From positions 1 through 22,221 of the forward strand of contig CAJUKL010000039.1 of NCBI GenBank assembly GCA_910587195.1: a stretch of 22,221 nucleotides of DNA, in the 5' to 3' direction. Below the pieces are notes generated by a model. The model was not told the DNA's origin. It saw nothing but the letters and a program-made list of their open reading frames with translations, and did no database searches. This stretch comes from an uncultured Clostridia bacterium. GTDB lineage: Bacteria > Bacillota > Clostridia > Lachnospirales > Anaerotignaceae. Below, one piece after another: positions 16,299 to 22,221 of the stretch. Numbering within the stretch: position 1 is the first letter of the stretch; every line of letters starts with the position of its first letter. Made by a program: the position numbers and the translations under genes.

Positions 16299-17708
16299 TT
16301 TTGTAAAAGTTAGTTTGACTGTTGTACCTGTGCTATCTGAACTAAAATGAAGCATAGCATTATGCTTTAATACGATTTCGTTGCATAATGTCAAACCGAT
16401 TCCAGCACCACCATCCTCTCTATTCCTACTTTTGTCTACTCTGTAAAACGCTTCTGTTAAGTGCTTAATAGAATCTTTTGGTATTTCCTTTCCGTTATCA
16501 TAAATTGTCACATTTATATATTCATTATTGTCTTTAGATGATTTAATGATTATCTTTCCGTTTTTATCACAGGCTTTTACTGCATTATCAATAATATTTG
16601 AAAATAAACATTCTATAAGTGCTTCATCACCTTTTATAATAAAATCCTCTGATTCCAATATAACCTGAATATTTTTTTCATTCAGCCTTATTTTAAAAGA
16701 GGTTAAAATTTTTTTAATTATATCACTTAAATTGATACAACTAAATTTCATATCTTGCTCTCTATATAGAGCTAATTTCAATAATCTTTGAGAAATATCC
16801 TGTAATCTTTTACTTTCTGACATTATAATATTTGTTGACTCAAACTTATCTTCTTCTGTTAATTTTGCTTTCTGTATGTATTCTGCATATCCATAAATAT
16901 TCGTAAGAGGAGTACGAAGTTCATGAGCCAGATTATCAATAAAGTTTTGTTTTTGTTTTGCAATTTCTATATATTTGTTGATATTCTTTTTAATCTCATC
17001 AGCCATATAATTAAAGCTGACGGCAACCTTTTTTATTTCCCCTTTCCCTTTTACACTTATACTACTGTAATCTCCTTTTGCTATTTTTTCGGCAGCAGCA
17101 GTTATTTCAGTTAATGGTTTAAATATATAATAAATAACAATATATAATACTATTGCTAAAATTACAGACAAAATGAAAGAAAATGAAAAAAATAATTTGC
17201 ACATATCATTCCAATTTTCAATTTCTGCACTTAAATCATAACAGTATATAACCGTTAAATAATGAAATGGTTTTGGTAAATTACCTAAAATAAATAAATA
17301 ATTCTTATTATTTTCTGTGTTATAAAAAACTCTTCTTTTATTCATATCCAAATTTGTATTAAAATCACTGCTTATATTGGGAAGTGTGGATTTTATTACA
17401 ACATCATTTTTTAAAAGACCCAGATAAACTGGCTGTTTTTGATAACAAATAAAATAGGAATCAAATAAAAGTTCTTCTTCAATATCTATCCCTTTATTTG
17501 TTTTATCATCTATTTCACTTTTTTTTCGATATTCTACATGACTTAAGTCATTATAGTAGGAAGATATCATAAAATAATGTTCTCCCAAAGCTCTTTCTTT
17601 TATGTTTGAAATATTATCTCTTAAACTGAAAGTTAATATAAATAATATTCCTCCATATAAAAATATTAAAAAGATTAAAAGTGTTACTAAATAAGTTTTT
17701 AGCCTCAT
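16296..17708 (-). CDS. Sensor histidine kinase
   Basis: A 470-residue membrane kinase. It has TM1 at about 7-28, an extracytoplasmic sensing region at about 30-170, TM2 at about 171-195, and a HAMP linker at about 196-248 (FKPLTEITAAAEKIAKGD). The dimerisation/phosphoacceptor helix contains H262 in NLAHELRTPLTN. The ATPase domain has the N-box NIIDNAVKA (371-379), DNGKEIP (404-410) and GGAGIGL (433-439). All catalytic elements are intact. The sensing loop is rich in Asn, Asp and Tyr with no recognised ligand motif, so the signal is unknown. It lies 23 bases after the response regulator gene, clearly one operon. The DNA is visibly more AT-rich than the housekeeping block. Confidence 0.94.
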   Translation of the reverse strand: MRLKTYLVTLLIFLIFLYGGILFILTFSLRDNISNIKERALGEHYFMISSYYNDLSHVEYRKKSEIDDKTNKGIDIEEELLFDSYFICYQKQPVYLGLLKNDVVIKSTLPNISSDFNTNLDMNKRRVFYNTENNKNYLFILGNLPKPFHYLTVIYCYDLSAEIENWNDMCKLFFSFSFILSVILAIVLYIVIYYIFKPLTEITAAAEKIAKGDYSSISVKGKGEIKKVAVSFNYMADEIKKNINKYIEIAKQKQNFIDNLAHELRTPLTNIYGYAEYIQKAKLTEEDKFESTNIIMSESKRLQDISQRLLKLALYREQDMKFSCINLSDIIKKILTSFKIRLNEKNIQVILESEDFIIKGDEALIECLFSNIIDNAVKACDKNGKIIIKSSKDNNEYINVTIYDNGKEIPKDSIKHLTEAFYRVDKSRNREDGGAGIGLTLCNEIVLKHNAMLHFSSDSTGTTVKLTFTK

Positions 17709-17731
17709 AAATGATACGAAACCTTTCTATT

Positions 17732-18379
17732 TTATATTTCTAATCTGTATCCCAGTTTATATACTGTTTTAATTTGCTCGGTTAAATCCAATTTTTTTCT
17801 TAATTTTTGAATGTGAACATCAACTGTTCTTGTATCGCCCTCAAAATCAAATCCCCACGCAAGTTCCAATAACTTTTCTCTTGACATAGCAATATTTCTA
17901 TTTTTCACAAGCACCTCAAATAATTCAAATTCTTTTGGGGTACATTCAATGATGTTACCATTTTTATAAATCAAATGTTTGCTAAAATCAATTTTTATAT
18001 TTTTAAATTCAAAAAAATCATCATCTTTTTTGACTCTCCTTAACACAGCTTCAACCCTTGCTATCAGTTCAACCATTTCAAAAGGCTTTACGATATAGTC
18101 ATCAGCTCCTAATGTCAATCCTTTTACTTTATCTTGAAGGCTATCCTTTGCAGTTAAAAAAATCACAGGAATAAAATTTATATTTTCATATACTTGATAA
18201 CCATCAATTTTAGGAAGCATTATATCTAATATCACTAAATCAATGTTTTTTTCTCGTACAATTTTATCTGCATCTATGCCATCAAACATAGAATAACACT
18301 GATGTCCAACAAGATGTAAATTTTTTTGAATTAAATTGTTTATTGATTTTTCATCTTCAATAATCAGTATATTAGCCAT
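17732..18379 (-). CDS. OmpR/PhoB-family response regulator
   Basis: A 215-residue transcription factor. The receiver domain has the acidic pair in IIEDE (7-10), the phospho-acceptor D52 in LDIMLPKIDG, T76 in FLTAKD and K98 in DYIVKPF. The C-terminal winged helix (about 125-215) shows CTPKEFELFEVLV and the recognition segment DTRTVDVHIQKLRKKL. The first gene of the operon, with GGGTGG as ribosome binding site, it pairs with the downstream kinase. It probably binds the TGATAAC-type repeats found ahead of its own gene and of the secreted-protein gene (inference). Confidence 0.95.
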   Translation of the reverse strand: MANILIIEDEKSINNLIQKNLHLVGHQCYSMFDGIDADKIVREKNIDLVILDIMLPKIDGYQVYENINFIPVIFLTAKDSLQDKVKGLTLGADDYIVKPFEMVELIARVEAVLRRVKKDDDFFEFKNIKIDFSKHLIYKNGNIIECTPKEFELFEVLVKNRNIAMSREKLLELAWGFDFEGDTRTVDVHIQKLRKKLDLTEQIKTVYKLGYRLEI

Positions 18380-18568
18380 ATTACCACCCTTAAATTACCT
18401 AAAAAATATTTTCATATATTATCCTAAAATATAATATCATAATAATGTTATCAAGTTGTAAAAATTAATTATTTTTTACAATATATCATTTTTTCGATTA
18501 ATTTTGCAATTAATAGTCATTAAAAATATGAAATTCATCAATAATTGCTTCAATTTATTTATCAAAAA
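18380..18568. promoter_or_regulatory. Upstream region of the response regulator operon
   Basis: A 189-base AT-rich spacer. It contains GTTATCA (18447-18453), the reverse complement of the heptamer seen at 16298-16292. It also has a 9-bp dyad, TTGTAAAAA (18456-18464) / TTTTTACAA (18473-18481). On the minus strand TTGATA overlaps the heptamer as a possible -35; the -10 is ambiguous among several A/T hexamers. No gene is seen here. Confidence 0.45.
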
Positions 18569-19096
18569 TTACCTTTCTCTACTTTTATATTGTTTTATAT
18601 TTTGTTTATATAAACTTGCTTCTTTTTTTAATTCCTTCAATTTTTCTATAATACTTTCTTTTTCAGCATGTTTTTCTTTTTTCCATTGTTCTGTAGCCCT
18701 TTCGCTTTCAAAATACACTTTTAAAAATATTTCTATATCTTTATAACCTTGTTTATGAACCATTTCTTGTAAATTTCCTTTACCTATGTTAATATTCTTT
18801 TTGCAACTTTCTATTTCCTGCTGAAGTAATCTTTTTTGTTTTCCTTTAAAAAATCCTCTTATATTCTTCAGTTCTTTTTCTAATTTTGGTAATTCTACAT
18901 TTTCTAATTTTTGTATTTCTTCCACTTGTCTATGTAATTTTAAATTTAAAGTTTCCATTTTCTTAAATTTTTCAATGTCAACGTTTAAAGTAGGTTTTAA
19001 CTGCATTTTATGTTTTTTAACAACATATTTTAAAATAGCATTTGCATTTATCATAATCTGATAAAATAGTTCAAGTTTCCAACCTTCCATTTGCAT
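18569..19096 (-). CDS. Lys/Glu-rich coiled-coil protein, probably a fragment of a mobile-element protein
   Basis: A 175-residue, strongly charged, mostly helical sequence. A coiled coil runs from about residue 40 to 175, with heptad-like Leu/Ile spacing in KLHRQVEEIQKLENVELPKL. It has no signal peptide or membrane segment. The segment FFKGKQKRLLQQEIE loosely recalls the C-terminal coiled coils of Gram-positive mobilisation relaxases (MobA/MobL type), but no catalytic part is present. The ATG at 19096 lacks a good ribosome binding site, and the frame is open only a further nine codons upstream. It is therefore either translated by coupling from the gene ending at 19117 or is a decayed 3' end. 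Function not recognised. Confidence 0.5.
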   Translation of the reverse strand: MQMEGWKLELFYQIMINANAILKYVVKKHKMQLKPTLNVDIEKFKKMETLNLKLHRQVEEIQKLENVELPKLEKELKNIRGFFKGKQKRLLQQEIESCKKNINIGKGNLQEMVHKQGYKDIEIFLKVYFESERATEQWKKEKHAEKESIIEKLKELKKEASLYKQNIKQYKSRER

Positions 19097-19116
19097 AGAT
19101 TGTTGTATTTTTTCTG

Positions 19117-19443
19117 TTATTTCATTTTACAGTTATCAAACATTTTTTGACGGGAATCTTCTGAAATGCTTATAATTTGGTGACGTTCAGATTCAGGTAT
19201 ACCTGTTGCATCCATTCCTGGAACAACAAGACCGCCCGCAGTAAAATCTCCATCACTGTTATATTGCCTCATTACATTTTGCATATGTGCTTTTCGTCCA
19301 CCCAACAACTCATACAGCATTTTCTGTTCAGGTGTCATAGCTGCCTCTTCTTCCATAAGAGCTGCTAATTTTTCTTTTTCTACCTTTTTATATTGTATGG
19401 TATTATTTTTAATATTTGTATAATTTATATTAATATTGAACAT
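19117..19443 (-). CDS. Small acidic protein of unknown function
   Basis: A 108-residue protein starting at an ATG with an excellent GGGAGGG ribosome binding site, so it is likely expressed or recently was. The N-terminus is Asn/Ile-rich and low-complexity. A conserved-looking core follows, KLAALMEEEAAMTPEQKMLYELLGGR (roughly 25-50), then a Gly-rich turn (AGGLVVPGMDATG). No catalytic motif, membrane segment or signal peptide is visible. It ends abruptly with NCKMK, and I suspect a truncated member of a longer family of unknown function, but this is not certain. Twenty bases separate it from the coiled-coil gene, and it lies among integrative-element remnants. Confidence 0.6.
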   Translation of the reverse strand: MFNININYTNIKNNTIQYKKVEKEKLAALMEEEAAMTPEQKMLYELLGGRKAHMQNVMRQYNSDGDFTAGGLVVPGMDATGIPESERHQIISISEDSRQKMFDNCKMK

Positions 19444-19556
19444 ATTTAACCCTCCCTTAATTGATTAGAATATTTTAATTCAAATATAAACACGCTTATT
19501 ATAAATGTCGACGTCCTTCCGAAAAAAATTAATATAAATTTGAATTTGTAATATTA

Positions 19557-19805
19557 TTATGCATTATCATTCGTTTTTGCCGCTTCATACTGTGACAAAT
19601 TATGTAATTTTGCTACAAAATTGATTACATCACCTTTTTCACCACAACCAAAGCAATAATATCTTTCTGGCACCTTCATGCTTGGGTGTCTGTCATTATG
19701 AAATGGACAACATACCATATCATTTTGATTTACATTCAAGCCATAGTGCATCGCAGCTTGTTTCGTTGTAATATTTTCTTTTACCTGTTCAAAAATATTC
19801 TTCAT
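19557..19805 (-). CDS. CHC2 zinc-finger protein (DnaG-primase N-terminal type), truncated
   Basis: An 82-residue protein covering a primase-type zinc ribbon. It shows CCPFHNDRHPSM, then YYCFGCGEKGDVINFV, giving the Cys-His-Cys-Cys ligand set (C33, H36 and the pair in CFGC). It begins with the usual short helix (EQVKENITTKQAAMHYGL). Immediately after NLSQYEAAK, where relatives continue into a longer helical or primase-like region, it ends with TNDNA and a stop, which suggests a deletion junction. Such CHC2 genes are common in Gram-positive integrative conjugative elements. AGAGGGT is a suitable ribosome binding site. It lies immediately left of the nested inverted repeat. Confidence 0.78.
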   Translation of the reverse strand: MKNIFEQVKENITTKQAAMHYGLNVNQNDMVCCPFHNDRHPSMKVPERYYCFGCGEKGDVINFVAKLHNLSQYEAAKTNDNA

Positions 19806-19827
19806 AAAGTACCCTCTTTCTTTATAA

Positions 19828-19933
19828 AAGTCCCTGAACAGATGTTAATTAAAAAAATTTGTCTTTTTTATTATTTTATGATATACTGAATTTGCAGATT
19901 CGGTATATCAGAACATCTGATTATCAGGGACTT
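19828..19933. repeat. Nested inverted repeat between the CHC2 gene and the recombinase
   Basis: Outer dyad: AAGTCCCTGAACAGATGTT at 19828-19846 pairs with 19912-19933, whose reverse complement is the same except for a TAA/TCA-type 3-nt insertion and one change in the middle. Inner dyad: GATATACTGAAT (19880-19891) pairs with ATTCGGTATATC (19898-19909), 11 Watson-Crick pairs plus one T-G, with a 6-nt loop TTGCAG. The two are coaxial. It could be a recombination site, a binding region for recombinase accessory factors, or a structured RNA leader. Confidence 0.7.
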
Positions 19934-19944
19934 GTCCAAGTAAT

Positions 19945-20595
19945 TTAACTTGGGCATTTTTCATTTGTCTTTTTTTGATTTAACAGTTCTGCAACCGCTT
20001 TTTGTTGGCTAGGATACAAATGTCCATATGTATTTAATGTGATTTTAATATCTCTATGTCCCAGCCTTTCTTTTATAATCAATGGTTGTACCCCTTGATA
20101 AATAAGGTACGCGGTATGACTGTGCCTTAGTGAATGTAGCCTAATCCTTTTCACACCTGCTTTTACACAATGTCTTTTTAATTTATGTTGTATTGCTTCT
20201 GTCACAATAGGAAACAGTCTTTCATTTTCTGGCAGTTTATAAAATTTATTTACATAATTTTTTATTTCTTCTGCTAAAAATTCTGGAATATCTATTGTTC
20301 TGATGGACTGTTCTGTTTTTGGTGTTGTAATAACATCTTTTCTATTAATTCTGTAATAAGTCTTTCTAATGTTTATTTGATTGCTTTTAAAATCAATATC
20401 TTGTAATGTTAAAGCAAGTAGTTCACCTATTCTGCAACCTGTCCAAAACAAAATTTCAAATATAACATAATATCTGCTATCTTTTTCAATAGTAGCAATA
20501 AATTTGTCATACTCCTCTTTTGTCCAAAAATCCAATCTATCTGCATCAGATTTTCCCATTTTCTTTACATTTGGGGTTTGGGGGAACACCAACAA
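19945..20595 (-). CDS. Tyrosine recombinase (phage/ICE integrase), catalytic domain only
   Basis: A 216-residue protein matching the catalytic domain of Tn916/phage-type tyrosine integrases. It has the first Arg in GCRIGELLAL, a Lys-bearing beta-hairpin region (TTPKTEQSIRTI), HSLRHSHTAY (HxxR box), LGHRDIKITLNTYGHLYP with the second His and the nucleophilic Tyr. Relatives are about 380 residues and have N-terminal arm-binding and core-binding domains. Here the reading frame is closed by a TAG about 26 bases upstream of the first usable codon, and only KMGKSDADRLDFW precedes the domain. The start at TTG 20595 is nominal. Probably a 5'-truncated, non-functional remnant. A small dyad (CCAAGT / ACTTGG) overlaps its stop. 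Confidence 0.82.
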   Translation of the reverse strand: MLVFPQTPNVKKMGKSDADRLDFWTKEEYDKFIATIEKDSRYYVIFEILFWTGCRIGELLALTLQDIDFKSNQINIRKTYYRINRKDVITTPKTEQSIRTIDIPEFLAEEIKNYVNKFYKLPENERLFPIVTEAIQHKLKRHCVKAGVKRIRLHSLRHSHTAYLIYQGVQPLIIKERLGHRDIKITLNTYGHLYPSQQKAVAELLNQKKTNEKCPS

Positions 20596-20824
20596 GTGTG
20601 GAAAGGGATATCCCTATCCCCTGCTTGCAATCAATGTAGTTTCTTTTTTATATACAGATTTTTTTGTTTTAAAATATTTTCCAATTTTGAGATTAACTCT
20701 AAAAAATAGTTTTTATTTTTTGTTTTTTAAAGTATTTCAATTAATAATTTTGATATAAAAATATTCTGATTAATGACAAAATATGATATACTATTATTTA
20801 GTAATTTTTAATGGAGGGAATTGT
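20596..20824 (+). promoter_or_regulatory. Spacer with extended -10 promoter for the restriction-modification gene
   Basis: Adjacent to the recombinase stump are the palindrome GGGATATCCC and a G-rich stretch, a possible junction. The rest is very AT-rich with no gene. On the plus strand TGATATACT (20784-20792) is an extended -10; the -35 (20764-20769) is poor. GGAGGG (20813-20818) is 6 nt before the ATG at 20825. Confidence 0.5.
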
Positions 20825-22221
20825 ATGACAGATGCAGAACAGAGAGCAGCGGCAAAACAATTTGTCCAAGACTGGAGTGGAAAGGGTTACGAAAAGGGAG
20901 AAAGTCAACCATTTTGGCTTGCTTTATTAAGAAATGTATATGGTGTGGAGCAGCCTGAAAAATTCATTACATTTGAGGAGCAAGTACATCTTGACCATAC
21001 CAGTTTTATAGATGGATTTATACCAGCGACTCATGTTTTAATTGAGCAAAAAGGCTTAGGAAAGAATTTGAACAAACCTATCAAGCAATCAGATGGAACA
21101 TCTTTGACACCATTTCAGCAAGCAAAGAGATATTCTGCGGAATTACCTTATTCTGAAAGACCACGCTGGATAGTAACTTGTAATTTTAAAGAATTTTATA
21201 TCTATGATATGGAGCGTCCTACAGGAGAGCCAGAAATTGTACTTTTAGAAAATTTGGGAACGGAATACTACAGACTACAATTTTTGGTAGATACTGGTGA
21301 TGAAAATATTAAAAAGGAAATGGAAATTTCACTACAAGCAGGAGAAATTGTTGGGACGCTTTATGATGCTTTTTTAAAAGAATACAAAGACCCTGATGAC
21401 CCAGAAACACTTAAAAATTTGAATGCTCTTTGTGTTCGATTGGTATTTTGTTTGTATGCAGAAGACGCTGGAATTTTTGGCAGCCATAAAATGTTTCACA
21501 ACTATTTACAGGCTCATGAAAAAGAAATTAGAAGAACTTTAATTGATTTATTTAGGATTTTGGATACTGAAATACAGAAAAGAGACCCTTATTTAGACGA
21601 AGATTTGCTTGCCTTTCCTTATGTGAACGGTGGATTGTTTGCGGATGAAAATATTGTGATTCCAAGATTAAATGAAACCATTATTGATTTGATTTTACAT
21701 AAAGCAAGTGAAAATTTTGACTGGTCAGCGATAAGTCCGACTATTTTTGGTGCGGTATTTGAAAGCACATTAAACCCAGAAACAAGACGAAAAGGCGGTA
21801 TGCATTACACTTCTATCGAAAATATTCATAAAGTGATTGACCCACTTTTTTTGGACGAGTTAAAAGAAGAATTACAAAAAATTAAAGAAATTCAAACTAT
21901 CAAAACAAGGGAGAAAAAATTAAATGATTTTCAAATAAAGTTATCAAAATTGAAATTTCTTGACCCAGCTTGTGGCAGCGGAAACTTTTTGACAGAAACT
22001 TATATTTCATTAAGAAGAATTGAAAATGAAGTGATAAAACTTTTGATAGACTGCAAAAAGGGAACGACAGAAGGGCAAATTATATTAGGTAGCACGAATC
22101 CGATTAAGGTTTCAATTAGCCAGTTTTATGGTATTGAAATCAATGACTTTGCCGTAACCGTTGCAAAAACAGCGTTATGGATAGCCGAAAGCCAAATGAT
22201 GAAAGAAACAGAGGATATTGT
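20825..22221 (+). CDS. MmeI/YeeA-like fused restriction-modification enzyme (5' part, runs off the window)
   Basis: At least 465 residues, with no stop before the window edge. The N-terminus has a PD-(D/E)xK-like motif, D63-x10-E74-x-K76 in FIDGFIPATHVLIEQKG, the arrangement seen in MmeI-type enzymes. A helical connector follows. SAM-binding motif I is LDPACGSGNFL, with its aspartate at 380. Then come FYGIEINDFAVTVAKTALWIAE (motif II/III area). The NPPY catalytic motif and target-recognition domain would lie beyond the edge. The protein would cut and methylate DNA as one polypeptide. The promoter and GGAGGG ribosome binding site are its own. The context, next to integrase and IS remnants, fits a horizontally acquired defence gene. 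A methyltransferase-only relative is less likely, since the nuclease residues are present. Confidence 0.88.
   Translation, partial: MTDAEQRAAAKQFVQDWSGKGYEKGESQPFWLALLRNVYGVEQPEKFITFEEQVHLDHTSFIDGFIPATHVLIEQKGLGKNLNKPIKQSDGTSLTPFQQAKRYSAELPYSERPRWIVTCNFKEFYIYDMERPTGEPEIVLLENLGTEYYRLQFLVDTGDENIKKEMEISLQAGEIVGTLYDAFLKEYKDPDDPETLKNLNALCVRLVFCLYAEDAGIFGSHKMFHNYLQAHEKEIRRTLIDLFRILDTEIQKRDPYLDEDLLAFPYVNGGLFADENIVIPRLNETIIDLILHKASENFDWSAISPTIFGAVFESTLNPETRRKGGMHYTSIENIHKVIDPLFLDELKEELQKIKEIQTIKTREKKLNDFQIKLSKLKFLDPACGSGNFLTETYISLRRIENEVIKLLIDCKKGTTEGQIILGSTNPIKVSISQFYGIEINDFAVTVAKTALWIAESQMMKETEDI

Noticed and set aside
18504..18746. Plus-strand 80-codon hydrophobic open frame
   Set aside because: It is antisense to the Lys/Glu-rich coiled-coil gene; Phe/Leu richness is what reversed AAA/GAA codons give, and no ribosome binding site is seen.

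Overview
The window looks like chromosomal DNA from a low-GC Gram-positive anaerobe of the class Clostridia, probably close to Lachnospiraceae or Anaerotignaceae. This is inferred from the AT-rich codon use, strong purine-rich ribosome binding sites, the dnaE-pfkA-pyk gene order, a two-domain glutamine-dependent NAD synthetase, a pyruvate kinase with the extra C-terminal PEP-utiliser domain, and a flavodoxin-ferredoxin (EFR1-type) protein. No rRNA, tRNA or CRISPR array was seen, so the placement rests on protein character only.

Positions 1-14440 are ordinary housekeeping genome. A three-gene minus-strand operon (precorrin-2 dehydrogenase, hemC, and a cobA-hemD fusion) takes porphobilinogen to uroporphyrinogen III, precorrin-2 and sirohydrochlorin, the entry to siroheme and cobalamin. 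It is divergent from lexA, which is followed by nadE. A convergent EFR1-type redox protein and a small RelA/SpoT-like HD hydrolase come next, then dnaE, pfkA and pyk, closed by a clear intrinsic terminator at 14411-14438. The spacers around these genes carry a mosaic family of hairpin-rich repeats at 1-113, 5800-6097, 11148-11420 and 12496-12575. Its modules recur in different combinations and orientations, and one copy encodes the last residues of the CobA-HemD protein.

Positions 14440-20620 are accessory and visibly more AT-rich. A decayed IS1-family element (about 14500-15240) is followed by a minus-strand signalling locus: an OmpR-type response regulator, a sensor histidine kinase, and a secreted protein resembling PepSY domains. 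A shared heptamer (TGATAAC) lies in front of both the regulator gene and the secreted-protein gene, which suggests autoregulation. Next come remnants of an integrative element: a coiled-coil protein, a small acidic protein, a CHC2 zinc-finger stump, and a tyrosine recombinase reduced to its catalytic domain. A nested inverted repeat lies between the CHC2 stump and the recombinase.

From 20825 to the right edge runs the start of an MmeI/YeeA-like restriction-modification enzyme. Its N-terminal D-x10-E-x-K nuclease motif and methyltransferase motif I are both visible, and it runs off the window. It may be the first gene of a defence locus beyond the edge. The best candidates for something undescribed are the mosaic repeat family, the nested dyad beside the recombinase, and the regulator/kinase/secreted-protein module with its operators.
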